Source: Bacillus subtilis
Lineage (GTDB): Bacteria; Pseudomonadota; Alphaproteobacteria; Rhizobiales; Rhizobiaceae
Direction of reading: 5' to 3'
NCBI GenBank assembly: GCA_021733665.1
Contig: JAHREI010000007.1
Location: 1 to 64,000, forward strand
Length of the DNA stretch: 64,000 nucleotides
Position 1 is the first letter of the stretch. Each line of letters opens with the position of its first letter. The position numbers and the translations under genes are program-made. Below the pieces are notes generated by a model, which made no database searches, was not told the origin of the DNA, and saw only the letters and a list, made by a program, of their open reading frames with translations. Below, in pieces: positions 33,389 through 43,534 of the stretch.

Positions 33389-34231
33389 TCAGAGCCCGAG
33401 TACATCGCGCATGGAATAAAGACCAGGCTTTTTACCGCGCCCCCAGAGACCGGCTGCAACAGCACCTTCTGCAAAAACAGAACGATCCTGTGCCTGATGA
33501 GTGAGCGTAATGCGCTCGGATGCACCTGCAAACATCACTGAATGTTCGCCGATGACAGAGCCGCCGCGCAAAGTTGCAAAACCGATTGTGCCGTCTTCGC
33601 GTGCGCCGGTATGGCCATCGCGGACACGAACACTGTGATCGCTGAGATTGATATTACGCCCCTCAGCTGCGGCTTCACCAAGCAGCAGCGCTGTGCCGGA
33701 AGGTGCGTCAACCTTGTGCTTATGATGCATTTCAAGGATTTCAATGTCGAATGCGGAAGGCGGCAGAGCACGGGCAGCCTGTTCCACCAAAGCTGAGAGC
33801 AGATTGACGCCCAGACTCATATTGCCGGATTTGATAATGGTTGCATGGCGGGCAGCAGCACGGATTTTTTCTTCATCCTCTTCGGAGCATCCGGTAGTGC
33901 CGATAACGTGGACAATACGTGCCTGTGCGGCCAAGGCAGCATAGCTCAGTGTCGTGGCTGGTGTTGTGAAATCCAGCACGCCTTCGGCTTCTGCGAAAAC
34001 AGGCAGGGGATCGGCAGAAATCAGGATACCGTTTTTGCCCACACCTGCCATCTCACCGGCATCTTGCCCGATCAGCGGAGAGCCTTCGCGAACGATGGCA
34101 CCGGATAGTACCGTTGCCGGATTTTCGGCAATCGCACGAATAAGCGCTTTGCCCATGCGGCCTGATGCACCGGTAACGACAAGACGCATCGGAGCAGGGG
34201 TGCCCAGGGAGGTTGAAACAGTTGATGTCAT
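33389..34231 (-). CDS. dapB: 4-hydroxy-tetrahydrodipicolinate reductase
   Basis: 280 residues. It makes tetrahydrodipicolinate with NAD(P)H in the lysine/diaminopimelate pathway. The Rossmann motif is [18 protein letters not shown]; the catalytic site is [20 protein letters not shown] (His-His and Lys). [10 protein letters not shown] and the C-terminal [20 protein letters not shown] complete the family pattern. The gene starts 3 bp after the MsbA-like stop, so the two are cotranscribed. dapD and dapE of the same pathway are elsewhere in the window (53771-57304). Confidence 0.97.
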   Translation of the reverse strand: MTSTVSTSLGTPAPMRLVVTGASGRMGKALIRAIAENPATVLSGAIVREGSPLIGQDAGEMAGVGKNGILISADPLPVFAEAEGVLDFTTPATTLSYAALAAQARIVHVIGTTGCSEEDEEKIRAAARHATIIKSGNMSLGVNLLSALVEQAARALPPSAFDIEILEMHHKHKVDAPSGTALLLGEAAAEGRNINLSDHSVRVRDGHTGAREDGTIGFATLRGGSVIGEHSVMFAGASERITLTHQAQDRSVFAEGAVAAGLWGRGKKPGLYSMRDVLGL

Positions 34232-34234
34232 TAC

Positions 34235-36043
34235 TTATCCGATCAGAGTTTCACTTTGCGGGGCGGATTGCAGCTTGTAAAAACGGGCATAAACACCGTT
34301 TTCGATTGTGACGAGATCCGCATGACGGCCTTCTTCCACAATATTACCGGCTTCCATGACAATGATTTTATTGGCATTGACCACAGTGGAAAGACGATGA
34401 GCGATCACAATGGTCGTGTGATCCTTCATGATGGTTTCCAGTGCCTGTTGCACGCGTTTTTCAGAATCATTGTCGAGCGCAGATGTTGCTTCATCCAGTA
34501 GCAGAATTGGAGCTTTACGCACAATGGCACGTGCAATTGACAAACGCTGGCGCTGGCCGCCGGAAAGCGTGACGCCGTTCTCGCCGATCGGACTGTCATA
34601 ACCTAGCGGCTGACGCATGATAAATTCATGCGCATTGGCCAGCTTCGCGGCTTCAACAATTTCGTCCTGCGTTGCATCTGGACGGCCATAGCGGATATTG
34701 TCGGCAATCGTACCTTCAAATAGATAGGCTTGTTGCGAGACATAGGCGATGGAGTGGCGCAGTGAATTGACGGTCACACCGGCAATATCCTGATCGTCGA
34801 TAAGAATACGGCCGCTATCAAGATCATAAAAGCGCTGCAGCAGCGTAATCAGAGTGGATTTACCGGCGCCTGACGCACCGACAATCGCAGTGGTTTCACC
34901 GGCTTTCGCGGTAAAACTAATGCCTTTGAGAACGAGCTGGTATTCAGGGCTGTCTTTCGAATGATAGGCAAAATGCACATCATCAAATTTTACAGTGCCT
35001 TCTTTAACCTGCAAGTCTGTAGCATCCGCACGATCGGACTGCGCTGGTTTGAGATCCAGAATTTCATAAATCATCCGCGCATTGACCAGTGCACGCTCCA
35101 GACTAACCTGTAAACGCGCAAGACGACGGGCGGGGTCATAAGCCAGCATCATCGATGTGATGAAGGCAAACATAGTGCCCGGCGGCTGTTGCTCAGCAAT
35201 CGCGCGATAACCGGCATAGGCAATAACAGAGGCAATCACGATACCGGCGAGAATTTCTGAAATCGGCGTAACGCGTTCTGAAACACTGGCAATTTTATTC
35301 GAACGGGCCTCAGCCTGTTCGATCAGTCCGTCAATTTTGCCACGCAGCTGATCTTCCATCGTGAAAGCTTTGACAATGGTGATGCCCTGTGTGCTTTCTT
35401 GCATTGCGCCAAGCAAATGCGAATTCAGATGGACGACTTCGCGGGTTACAGTGCGGATACGACGCGATACATAGGTGACGGTCAGAATTAATGGTGGCGC
35501 AATCAGCAGTGCAAAAAGTGACAGGAACGGCTCTTGATAGATCATGACACTGAGCAGACCAACCAGCATCACCGCATCACGGGCAAGCGATGTAACGGTC
35601 ATATTCATCAGATCGCGCATGCCGCTGATATTCTGATTGATTTGTGCGGCCAACTGACCGGAGCGATGATCGCTGTAAAAATTTAATCCGAGCTTCATCA
35701 GATGCGCGAAAACGCGCTTCTGATAAATAGCTGCCAGATTATTGCCGATTTTAGCAAGCTGTACGGCCTGAATAAAACTGCCTAATCCGCGCAGAACAAA
35801 AGCAAGCAGAATAGAACCGGCAATATAGATAATCAGATCTGCTCGTTGCCGGTAAAAGATGTCATTAATAACATCGCGCATAATATAACCGACAAAAACC
35901 GTAGCACCGGAAATCATCAGTGAGCCGATAATGGCTTTAATATAAGAAAATTTATGAGCGGAAAAATTCTCAGAAAGCACACGACGGATCATGCGTGTCG
36001 TTTCTGCCGGATCAATTTTTTTCTTTTTTTTAAATAAACTCAC
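34235..36043 (-). CDS. ABC exporter half-transporter, MsbA/lipid flippase type
   Basis: 602 residues with the fused TMD-NBD layout of homodimeric exporters. Six membrane segments occupy residues about 30-330. The nucleotide-binding domain has Walker A AIVGASGAGKSTLITLL (about residue 395), Q-loop YVSQQAYLFEGTI, signature VTLSGGQRQRLSIARAI and Walker B PILLLDEATSALDNDSE, then the H-loop IVIAHRLSTV. MsbA-type lipid A/lipid export is the best guess; drug export by relatives cannot be excluded. It starts an apparent operon with dapB. Confidence 0.9.
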   Translation of the reverse strand: MSLFKKKKKIDPAETTRMIRRVLSENFSAHKFSYIKAIIGSLMISGATVFVGYIMRDVINDIFYRQRADLIIYIAGSILLAFVLRGLGSFIQAVQLAKIGNNLAAIYQKRVFAHLMKLGLNFYSDHRSGQLAAQINQNISGMRDLMNMTVTSLARDAVMLVGLLSVMIYQEPFLSLFALLIAPPLILTVTYVSRRIRTVTREVVHLNSHLLGAMQESTQGITIVKAFTMEDQLRGKIDGLIEQAEARSNKIASVSERVTPISEILAGIVIASVIAYAGYRAIAEQQPPGTMFAFITSMMLAYDPARRLARLQVSLERALVNARMIYEILDLKPAQSDRADATDLQVKEGTVKFDDVHFAYHSKDSPEYQLVLKGISFTAKAGETTAIVGASGAGKSTLITLLQRFYDLDSGRILIDDQDIAGVTVNSLRHSIAYVSQQAYLFEGTIADNIRYGRPDATQDEIVEAAKLANAHEFIMRQPLGYDSPIGENGVTLSGGQRQRLSIARAIVRKAPILLLDEATSALDNDSEKRVQQALETIMKDHTTIVIAHRLSTVVNANKIIVMEAGNIVEEGRHADLVTIENGVYARFYKLQSAPQSETLIG

Positions 36044-36137
36044 GGTCAGGGAAAATCCTGCTGCTGGTTATCGGAATTGATTATCAGGACTTATCGTTCC
36101 TGTTGATCTTGCTTTTCTATAAAGCTGTAGAAAGCAT

Positions 36138-36168
36138 TTGACCATGCCTTGTATGAAGGCATGGTCAA
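36138..36168 (-). terminator. Hairpin downstream of glk
   Basis: TTGACCATGCCTT (36138-36150) and AAGGCATGGTCAA (36156-36168) are perfect 13-bp complements around a 5-nt loop. It lies between the glk stop and the MsbA-like start, both minus strand. The U-tract is weak, so termination may be partial. Confidence 0.65.
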
Positions 36169-36203
36169 TTCCGTTCAGGATTTTCCGTTATATCCTTAAA
36201 AAG

Positions 36204-37217
36204 TCAACGCCAGCGACGGCCATCCGTATGAATATCAAAACGTGAAGGTGTGCGGGCATAGGCTGCAAGACCTGCAATTGCGGCGCGCGGATGGGTGATG
36301 ACATAAATAGGGATGGATTTGAGAATAGATTGATGCGGCGCTTTATCTTCAAATGCGGCGCGGAAACTGCCGGTACGCAGAGCAGAAAGAATACGCTGCG
36401 GTATGCCGCCGGACAGATAAACACCGCCCTGTGCCATGAAAATCAGAGCAAGATCACCGGCAAGGCGACCAAGATAAATCGCGAAAAGCTCTAATGTTTC
36501 AATGGCCTGCGCATTGCTTTTATCCAATGCCGCATCGGTGATTTCTGCCGGTGTAACAAGGGAAGGGGTAATTCCGTCTGTCTGACAGATAGCCTGATAA
36601 ATATGTTGTAAACCGCGTCCGCAAAGAAGTTGCTCGGCGGAAATACGGCCGTCAATCTTTTCAATGAACGGGAAGATTTGCAGATCACGCTCTGAGCGCG
36701 GACCGAAATCGACATGGCCGCCTTCACCCGGAACCGGCACCCATGTCTGGCGCGAGCGGATCAGGCCTGCAACACCGAGGCCGGTACCAGGCCCCAGCAC
36801 AACACGCTTGCCATTCGGATGGCTGGTTTCGCCGCCGATATTTTCCAGATGCTTTTCATCAAGTGATACAACAGCGAGAGCCTGTGCTTCAAAATCATTG
36901 AGGACAGTGATGTCCTGCAGGTTAAAGCGTTCCATCATCTGGCGGGATTTCACCACCCAATGACAATTGGTCAGAGGAATTTCATCGCCTTCTACCGGAC
37001 CGGCAATTGCGATAACTGCCGAGCGTGGCTGGATGGAAGTATGATCCAGTACAACTGACTGAATCGCATCTTCCAGAGTTTCAAAATCTTGTGTGAGGAG
37101 AATTGGAAATTCTTTTGGCTCTGCGTATGAATCTACCAGAATGGCAAAACGGGCATTGGTACCGCCAATGTCACCGATAAGGACAGGAAAAACAAAGTTC
37201 GGATCGATATTTGGCAT
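36204..37217 (-). CDS. glk: Glucokinase
   Basis: 337 residues. ATP-dependent phosphorylation of glucose. The ROK-unrelated bacterial Glk family is recognised from [20 protein letters not shown] (phosphate loop), [48 protein letters not shown] (catalytic region) and [13 protein letters not shown]. It is cytoplasmic and would handle glucose released by the exported trehalase encoded at 22491. A hairpin follows and mepA lies upstream as a separate unit. Confidence 0.96.
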   Translation of the reverse strand: MPNIDPNFVFPVLIGDIGGTNARFAILVDSYAEPKEFPILLTQDFETLEDAIQSVVLDHTSIQPRSAVIAIAGPVEGDEIPLTNCHWVVKSRQMMERFNLQDITVLNDFEAQALAVVSLDEKHLENIGGETSHPNGKRVVLGPGTGLGVAGLIRSRQTWVPVPGEGGHVDFGPRSERDLQIFPFIEKIDGRISAEQLLCGRGLQHIYQAICQTDGITPSLVTPAEITDAALDKSNAQAIETLELFAIYLGRLAGDLALIFMAQGGVYLSGGIPQRILSALRTGSFRAAFEDKAPHQSILKSIPIYVITHPRAAIAGLAAYARTPSRFDIHTDGRRWR

Positions 37218-37362
37218 TGTTAATACTGCTTCTCACTCTGGTTATTTATTGTCTGACATTTCAAACGAAATTGTTTAGGTCGTTTGAAATGCCTCTAAAT
37301 CGTTTTAATTTATATAGAATGCGCTTCCGGAAAGAAAGCACATCCTGCTGAAAATCAGATAG

Positions 37363-38397
37363 TTACGGTTTTTGAGCCGGTAGCGGAATGGCTGCTGGTG
37401 GTGTTGGCTGAACAAAAGCCGGTGTGGTATCGGGCTGTACGGCTGATGCTGTTCTGCCATTTGCCAAACCATAGGTCACTTCTTTCACCGAAGCTGGCAT
37501 AGGTGCATTAAGCAAAGATGCACAAGCCTGCGGCAGTTGTGAAACCATCATGACTTTCGGTGGCTTTGGCTTTTCACCCGGCTTTGCAGGTTTTGCCGGT
37601 TTCCATGGCTCATCGGTAAACCACCAGTCCAGCGGCTTGCCGCAACCATCATCTTTGCCGGTCGGTTCCTGTGGTTTGCAATCCGGTGATCCGGCCTGAC
37701 AACGCAGACGGACGTGGAAATGATAATGATGCCCCCAGTAAGGACGCACTTTTGCCAACCAGCGACGGTCACCGGTTACAGTTTCGCAGAGTTTCTTTTT
37801 AATGCCCGGATGAACAAAAAGCCGTTCCACTTCCGGATAGCTCGCAGCATGTTTGAGCAGTGCGGTGCGTGATGGTGTCCATTTATTATCATCAACAAGC
37901 AGCGAATTCGGCTTGAGCATCGTAATCGCGCTCACATCCTCACGCTCCTGATTGGTGTAGCGGCGGTTCGGCATTGGTGACAGCCAGATATCGGCATCAA
38001 GACCAACCTGATGCGAGGCATGACCGGTGAGCATCGGACCACCGCGCGGCTGCGAAATATCGCCGACCAGCAGACCGTTCCAGCCGGTTTTGGCGGCATC
38101 ACGGGACAATTTATCCAGCAGGGCGATCAGGTTCGGATGACCCCAGTTGCGATTGCGCGACAGGCGCATCACCTGCCAGTTCGGACCATCAACAGGCAAA
38201 GCAACTGCACCACTGATACAGCCTTTGGAATAGAAACCATAGGATTCAGGCGCTGTGACGGAGGGCAGTTTGACCGAGCCGAAAGCCTGTTTGGCAGGCT
38301 GGTCTGCTTGTGCCGAAAACAATGCGCTGGCTGAAAGGGCTGCTGCCAGAGTTAGTCTCAACAGCATCGCTGAGAAGGGGCGGAGACGGAATGACAT
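37363..38397 (-). CDS. mepA: Penicillin-insensitive murein endopeptidase (M74)
   Basis: 344 residues from the ATG at 38397 (MSFRLRPFSAMLLRLTLAAA), which opens a Sec signal peptide cleaved near AQA-DQ; the frame is open 36 codons further without support. It cuts DD and LD crosslinks in peptidoglycan in the periplasm. Metal ligands: GHASHQVGLDADIWLSP (His...Asp) and HHYHFHVRLRC. The conserved cysteines SKGCISG, KLCETV and CQAGSPDC are disulfide candidates. The C-terminal 60 residues are Pro/Ala-rich, longer than in E. coli MepA (274), probably disordered. Confidence 0.93.
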   Translation of the reverse strand: MSFRLRPFSAMLLRLTLAAALSASALFSAQADQPAKQAFGSVKLPSVTAPESYGFYSKGCISGAVALPVDGPNWQVMRLSRNRNWGHPNLIALLDKLSRDAAKTGWNGLLVGDISQPRGGPMLTGHASHQVGLDADIWLSPMPNRRYTNQEREDVSAITMLKPNSLLVDDNKWTPSRTALLKHAASYPEVERLFVHPGIKKKLCETVTGDRRWLAKVRPYWGHHYHFHVRLRCQAGSPDCKPQEPTGKDDGCGKPLDWWFTDEPWKPAKPAKPGEKPKPPKVMMVSQLPQACASLLNAPMPASVKEVTYGLANGRTASAVQPDTTPAFVQPTPPAAIPLPAQKP

Positions 38398-38491
38398 GAG
38401 AACAGGTTTCCGGTTATTCAATTTATATAAGCATAGCATTAACTGCGCCGCGTCAGCTGACAAGCGTAAAAATATCACAGTCGTGGCGGGT

Positions 38492-39403
38492 TCAGAGCCC
38501 TTCACCGCTTTGATACAGTTTTTGTAACCCTGCGCGATAATTCGGATAGCGCAGCTGATAGCCGGTTGCTTTCAGCGCTGCATTGGAAGCGCGTTTGCAC
38601 TCCTGATAAAAGGAGCGTGCCATCGGGGACAATTCTGCAGTTTCATAATCAATTGCGGGCGGTGGCGTAACTCCCAGCAAACCTGTGGCATGGGCAATAA
38701 TTTCATGTGCCGCTGCCGGTTCGTCATCGGCAAGATTATAAATGCCGCCGAGATTATTCACGCTGAGATGTGCCAATGCACCACCGATATCTTCAACATG
38801 GATGCGATTGAAAACATGGTCTTTCTTGATCAGGCGATGCGCGCGACCTTGTTTGATGCTGGCCAGCGCGTTGCGTGCCTGCCCCTGAAATGATGGGCCG
38901 TAAATACCGGAAATCCGCAAGATAGCACAGGCAATGTCTGTATTCTCAACCTGTGCCAGCCATTCTTTTTCAGCCGTCACACGGGCAGCAGAACGCGCGG
39001 AAAGCGGTTTTAGTTCTGAATTTTCATCGACCCATGCGCCCTGATAGTCGCCATAAACACCGATGGTTGAAAGATAGCTGATAAAGCGTGCTTGCGGCGC
39101 GTAATGCAGTAAGCCTTCAGGCATCAGGCGTAGAATCGGATCAGTGTCTTCAGCGCTGCCTGTCAATGGCGCAACCGAGGAGACGATGTGCGTTGCCTGA
39201 CTTAGCTCGTCAAGCAACTGTGCATTCAAGCCCTGTTCAGCATCAAAAAACACCGGATTGATACCGATATTGCGTAGAGCTTCCGCTTGTTCCGGACGAC
39301 GGATTGTGCCTGTGACTGAGCGGATATTTGCAGCCGGATTTTGTCGCAGTGCTTCCACAAAATAGTGCGCGGAATAGCCGGTACCAAACAGAAAAATATG
39401 CAT
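38492..39403 (-). CDS. NAD(P)-dependent epimerase/dehydratase-like protein (extended SDR)
   Basis: 303 residues from the ATG at 39403. MHIFLFGTGYSAHYFVEAL gives an N-terminal Rossmann glycine motif (GTGYSA, less regular than GxxGxxG). YLSTIGVYGDYQGAWVDE supplies the Thr/Ser-Tyr region and ILRISGIYGPSFQ the typical SDR-e stretch; the usual Tyr-x3-Lys is not obvious. It resembles YeeZ-like proteins of unknown substrate. Its ATG overlaps the queG stop (TAATG), so translation is coupled to queG. Confidence 0.82.
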   Translation of the reverse strand: MHIFLFGTGYSAHYFVEALRQNPAANIRSVTGTIRRPEQAEALRNIGINPVFFDAEQGLNAQLLDELSQATHIVSSVAPLTGSAEDTDPILRLMPEGLLHYAPQARFISYLSTIGVYGDYQGAWVDENSELKPLSARSAARVTAEKEWLAQVENTDIACAILRISGIYGPSFQGQARNALASIKQGRAHRLIKKDHVFNRIHVEDIGGALAHLSVNNLGGIYNLADDEPAAAHEIIAHATGLLGVTPPPAIDYETAELSPMARSFYQECKRASNAALKATGYQLRYPNYRAGLQKLYQSGEGL

Positions 39404-40602
39404 TATTGGTCTTTCTCGCTCTGCGTTGCAGCATGCAGCCATTCTTCAATCACTTCTGCCTCTTGTTCAAGGGGAAGATGCTGATTTTTATGGCGTAAAA
39501 ATTCCGCTTCCGATGCAAGGCGCGATAATGCCCAGACGGCGGCGCCGCGCGTGACGGGCACCGGATCATCCAGCAATTGCTCAATGATCGGGAGATAAGC
39601 AGGATTATCCGAATTACCGGTGGCAATCAGCACATTGCGGATGAAGCGGTCGCGACCGATGCGTTTGACCGGCGAACCGCTGAAGAGTGTGCGGAATGTC
39701 GGATCATCCAACTGCAAAAGCTGTTCGAGCGGTGGTTCTTTCAGCACTTCCCGTGCCTGCAATTTAGCCTCACGAGACACCTGAGCAAATTTATTCCACG
39801 GACAGGCAGACAGGCAATCATCACAACCATAGATACGGTTGCCCATCATGCTGCGGAACTCGTGCGGGATCGGCCCTTTATTCTCAATGGTGAGATAAGA
39901 AATGCAACGCCGTGCATCAATCTGATAGGGCGCAGGGAACGCATTTGTCGGGCAGGCATCGAGGCAGGCACGACATTTGCCGCAACTGTCTTTGCCGGCA
40001 TGATCCGGCTCCAGATCTGCAGTGGTGAAGATGGAGCCGAGAAACAGCCACGAGCCGTATTCCCGGCTGACCATATTGGTGTGCTTGCCCTGCCAGCCCA
40101 TACCGGCAGAGACTGCCAGCGGCTTTTCCATCACCGGCGCCGTATCGACAAAGACTTTTACCTCGTGGCCGGTACGCGCTGCAAAGCGGCTGGCCATATG
40201 TTTGAGTTTGCCTTTGATAATGTCGTGATAATCGCGGTTCTGTGCATAGACCGAGATTGCGCCGCAGTCTTTTTTATCTTGCAGCGTGCGCGGATCATGG
40301 TCGGGGCCGTAATTCATCGCCAGCATGACGATAGAGCGCACTTCATGCCACAATTCGGAAGGATTGGAGCGGCGGTCAGCCGTCTCCTCCAGCCATTCCA
40401 TTGAGCCATGGCGGCCATGATCCAGAAAATAGCGCAGCCGCTGCGGAGCCTCAGGAATAGCATCCGGCGTGGTAATGGCCACCACATCAAAACCGACCGC
40501 AGCCGCTTCTTCTGTTAGGAAGCGTTTCAGACGGACAGCAGGCGGCTCATCACTTTTCGGCAGTGGTTTCTTTGGTGTGCGATCAGAAATCGAGGTCGCC
40601 AT
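39403..40602 (-). CDS. queG: tRNA epoxyqueuosine(34) reductase
   Basis: 399 residues from the ATG at 40602. It carries out the last step of queuosine synthesis in tRNA, using cobalamin and two 4Fe-4S clusters. Cluster motifs are DSCGKCRACLDACPTNAF and GCDDCLSACPWNKFAQ. MNYGPDHDPRT and KVFVDTAPVMEKPLAVSAG match the cobalamin-binding N-terminal domain. A HEAT-like segment (PYLPIIEQLL..PVTRGAAVWALSRL) closes the protein. The start overlaps the end of the upstream GST gene by 20 bp, and the stop overlaps the next gene. Confidence 0.95.
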   Translation of the reverse strand: MATSISDRTPKKPLPKSDEPPAVRLKRFLTEEAAAVGFDVVAITTPDAIPEAPQRLRYFLDHGRHGSMEWLEETADRRSNPSELWHEVRSIVMLAMNYGPDHDPRTLQDKKDCGAISVYAQNRDYHDIIKGKLKHMASRFAARTGHEVKVFVDTAPVMEKPLAVSAGMGWQGKHTNMVSREYGSWLFLGSIFTTADLEPDHAGKDSCGKCRACLDACPTNAFPAPYQIDARRCISYLTIENKGPIPHEFRSMMGNRIYGCDDCLSACPWNKFAQVSREAKLQAREVLKEPPLEQLLQLDDPTFRTLFSGSPVKRIGRDRFIRNVLIATGNSDNPAYLPIIEQLLDDPVPVTRGAAVWALSRLASEAEFLRHKNQHLPLEQEAEVIEEWLHAATQSEKDQ

Positions 40603-41275
40603 AATGAGATGCTGGGAAAATGCCGCGTACACGATCAGCGAGAAGCGGACGGAAAGAAGGACGGGATTTCATACGTGCATACCATTCGCGGGTGGCACGA
40701 TGTTCAGCCCATTCAATTTCACCTAAATAATCGAGAATGGAAATACCGGCAGCCGCAGCCATATCGGCATAGCTCGGCGTATCACCGGCCAGCCAGTTGC
40801 GGGTTGCTGCCAGCCAGTCTGTATAACGCAGATGTTGACGGATATTGGCACGTGCCGCGCGGATTGCGGTGGAATCCGGTGCTGACGAACCCATTTCCTG
40901 CGACATCTGCAATTTGAACACACGTTCACGGGCGAGGTGACGGGTGACTTCATTTTCAAATTTGATCAGAAACCAGTCGACAAGGCGGCGCACTTCGGCG
41001 CGCTCCATCGGGGTTTCCGGCAGCAGGCGACGGTTGCGTTTCAATGCGCCGCGTGTCTCGTCCATATATTCGGCAATCACGGTTGCACCGACAACCGGCC
41101 AGTCATTTTCAGCCAGCAGAACCGGCAGAGTGCCAGCCGGATTTAGCGCCAGAAACTCTTTTCTGCGTGACCACGGACGTTCCTCAATCATTTCCGCTTC
41201 CACGTCATATTCATTGAGAATAAGGCGGACATAGCGGGAGGTTGTGGACATCGGATGGTGAAACAGCGTGAGCAT
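40583..41275 (-). CDS. Glutathione S-transferase family protein
   Basis: 230 residues. The thioredoxin-like N-terminal domain (LTLFHHPMSTTSRYVRLILN; LNPAGTLPVLLAEND with the cis-Pro; VIAEYMDE with the Glu-Ser-like gamma-glutamyl contact) is followed by an all-helical C-terminal domain (about 90-225: YADMAAAAGISILDYLGEIE). Catalytic residue is probably a Ser/Thr near position 10. Substrate unknown. It heads the GST-queG-epimerase operon and lies divergent from uppP, an arrangement I recall as common in Rhizobiales. Confidence 0.9.
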   Translation of the reverse strand: MLTLFHHPMSTTSRYVRLILNEYDVEAEMIEERPWSRRKEFLALNPAGTLPVLLAENDWPVVGATVIAEYMDETRGALKRNRRLLPETPMERAEVRRLVDWFLIKFENEVTRHLARERVFKLQMSQEMGSSAPDSTAIRAARANIRQHLRYTDWLAATRNWLAGDTPSYADMAAAAGISILDYLGEIEWAEHRATREWYARMKSRPSFRPLLADRVRGIFPASHYGDLDF

Positions 41276-41713
41276 GTGGTTCGATAGTACTTTCAGATGT
41301 GGCTGTTACCCGTTTGGCTATAACCGAGGGCAATCAGACTGAATGATCTGTCAGTTTGCAGCTGATCTGTGAAAGAGCAAGTTGAACGGGGCTCAATACG
41401 CAGAGGCTTAAATCTGAGCAGCAGGCGATAGTAGGCTTTGGTCGCAAGGGCAATAAAAATACGGCTGCAAAGCATTTTCAGCAATTATAGGTGCTTCGTA
41501 TAAATAATTGGTTAGGACGGCTGCGCTACATAATTATGCATTGCATTGTGAGTAAAAACATTTCAACAGGCTGAATTTAAGGCAGTGAGATTGTTTTTCT
41601 GCTCATTTTCAGCTTGCTGACAGGTTGTCTGTATAAATCAGATCATTAAAGCCTGTCAGCTCTGGCAGTAAATATGAAACGAAAGCAGACGGCAGACAAA
41701 GGTATTCGGCATT
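41276..41713. other. Divergent intergenic region between the GST gene and uppP
   Basis: 438 bp. An open frame on the minus strand (41475 to 41293, about 60 residues, basic with a hydrophobic start) has no ribosome-binding site and no recognised relative, so it is not called. Otherwise only promoter-like AT-rich DNA is seen. Confidence 0.4.
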
Positions 41714-42520
41714 ATGGACGTATGGGCAATATTCGAGGCTGCGATTCTCGGCCTTCTTGAAGGTTTGACAGAGTTCCTGCCGGTCTCGTCTACAGGTCAC
41801 CTTTTGCTGGCAGGGCATTTTTTAGGTTTCGAATCGACCGGACGCACATTTGAAGTGCTGATCCAGCTGGGTGCTATTCTGGCAATCTTAAGCGTTTATT
41901 TCGGACGCTTGTGGAAATTGTTGACGGATTTGCCACGCGATGCCGGTGCCAGACGTTTTGCCGCCGGTATTATGCTGGCATTTCTGCCGGCAGCGGTGAT
42001 CGGTGCTTTTGCCCATAGCTATATCAAGCAGGTTTTGTTTGAGACGCCGATGCTGGTGTGCTCCATGCTGATTATCGGTGGCTTCATTCTGCTATGGGTG
42101 GATCGTTTGCCGCTGCGTCCGCGCTATAATGATGTGACACAATATCCGCTGAAAATGTGCTTTGCCATTGGTGCTGTGCAGTGTCTGGCAATGATTCCCG
42201 GTGTATCACGTTCCGGCTCGACAATTGTCGGCGCTTTGCTGATGGGGTCGGATAAGCGCTCTGCTGCAGAATTCTCGTTCTTTCTGGCAATGCCGACAAT
42301 GGCCGGTGCTTTTGCCTATGACCTTTATAAAAATCATGCGCTGCTCTCCAGCAATGACATGGCGCAGATCGGTATTGGTTTTGTTGCTGCCTTTATCTCA
42401 GGCGTCATCGTTGTTCGCTATCTGCTGGATTATGTATCCCGCCATGGTTTTGCAATTTTTGCATGGTGGCGCCTGATCGTCGGTTCTGCAGGTATGGCAG
42501 CATTGCTGGTCTGGGGCTGA
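41714..42520 (+). CDS. uppP: Undecaprenyl-diphosphatase
   Basis: 268 residues, polytopic. It dephosphorylates undecaprenyl diphosphate to recycle the lipid carrier of peptidoglycan synthesis, and gives bacitracin resistance. The two signature regions are present: [20 protein letters not shown] (residues 13-32) and [20 protein letters not shown] (about 161-180). Membrane segments fill the rest. Length is normal. It converges with the AraC-type gene. Confidence 0.96.
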   Translation: MDVWAIFEAAILGLLEGLTEFLPVSSTGHLLLAGHFLGFESTGRTFEVLIQLGAILAILSVYFGRLWKLLTDLPRDAGARRFAAGIMLAFLPAAVIGAFAHSYIKQVLFETPMLVCSMLIIGGFILLWVDRLPLRPRYNDVTQYPLKMCFAIGAVQCLAMIPGVSRSGSTIVGALLMGSDKRSAAEFSFFLAMPTMAGAFAYDLYKNHALLSSNDMAQIGIGFVAAFISGVIVVRYLLDYVSRHGFAIFAWWRLIVGSAGMAALLVWG

Positions 42521-42534
42521 TAATCATTTCAGAA

Positions 42535-43413
42535 TCAATGTGCCTGAAACAAGTTGCGATAGGCGCGCGGCGACATACCTTTTGACCGTCTGAACTGACG
42601 GTTGAAATTGGCCAGTGATTCATAGCCTGTCGCCGCTGCGATATAGGCTACAGGTTGCTGTGTCGCGGCCAGTCTCGCACTCGCATCACCAATGCGTAAC
42701 CGGATGATATAAGCGGAAATGGTGGTGCCGGTTTGTTTGCGAAACAACCGGTGCAGGCCGGATATACTGAGTGCCGCAATGCCTGCAAGATCATCCAATG
42801 CCAGCCGGTGCATATAATGCTGATGGATATGTGATAGCACACGATCGATCCGTGCCCAGCCTATGCTTTCGCGGCCTTCCGCCTGATCGTGGCCTTGTGC
42901 CGGTTTGCTACTCAGTATTTGCTTGTCATCATCTTCTGCCAGTCTGTTTAATATGCTGAGCAGTGATAATAAACGTGCGGCTGATGACTGGGTGAACAGT
43001 GCTGTGATCACGGGACGCAACTCAATAGCGCAGGCGGATGAAAACTGCAGCCCATGCGCAGCGCGGGTGAGCATAGATTCTATAGCGTGGAATTCGATAA
43101 AAGTTTTTGACAGCGCCTGTATCTGCTCCGGCGTGAACCAGATCACCAAAGCCCTGTGTGGCTGATCCGAATTATATTTGCTGCGCGATGACCAGCTATG
43201 CGGCAGGTTCGGGCCGATCAACACCAGATCGCCATCGGCATAATCACCGATATGGTCGCCGATAAAGCGCTGCCCGCGCGAGTTGAGGGTGAGTGTCAGT
43301 TCATATTCGGGATGGTGGTGCCATTGAAACGGAATAGCATCATCCAGCCGCCGGTCCAGCAAGCTGAGCGATGAAGCAGGCTCCGGCACGAGTTTTTCCA
43401 AATAAGGCTTCAT
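42535..43413 (-). CDS. AraC-family transcriptional regulator
   Basis: 292 residues. The N-terminal cupin-like sensor has WHHHPEYELTLTLNSRGQRF and GDLVLIGPNLPHSW. The C-terminal part carries two helix-turn-helix units: LDDLAGIAALSISGLHRLFR and PVAYIAAATGYESLANFNRQ, then RRSKGMSPRAYR, the AraC signature end. It is transcribed away from the phytanoyl-CoA dioxygenase-like gene with 121 bp between the two start codons, so it very likely controls that gene in response to its substrate or product. Confidence 0.92.
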   Translation of the reverse strand: MKPYLEKLVPEPASSLSLLDRRLDDAIPFQWHHHPEYELTLTLNSRGQRFIGDHIGDYADGDLVLIGPNLPHSWSSRSKYNSDQPHRALVIWFTPEQIQALSKTFIEFHAIESMLTRAAHGLQFSSACAIELRPVITALFTQSSAARLLSLLSILNRLAEDDDKQILSSKPAQGHDQAEGRESIGWARIDRVLSHIHQHYMHRLALDDLAGIAALSISGLHRLFRKQTGTTISAYIIRLRIGDASARLAATQQPVAYIAAATGYESLANFNRQFRRSKGMSPRAYRNLFQAH

Positions 43414-43534
43414 ATGGCGCTCGGTTTAAATAATGCGCCAAAATAGTATCAGAAAAGGCCACGTGCCGACAACATGCTGTTATCGCGTTTGTTAGGCTTG
43501 GTGCATGATTGATCAATTCGGGAGGAGACAGATC

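Noticed and set aside
41293-41475. Possible 60-residue minus-strand protein upstream of the GST gene
   Set aside because: Basic, partly hydrophobic, but without a ribosome-binding site or recognisable homology; left as intergenic.
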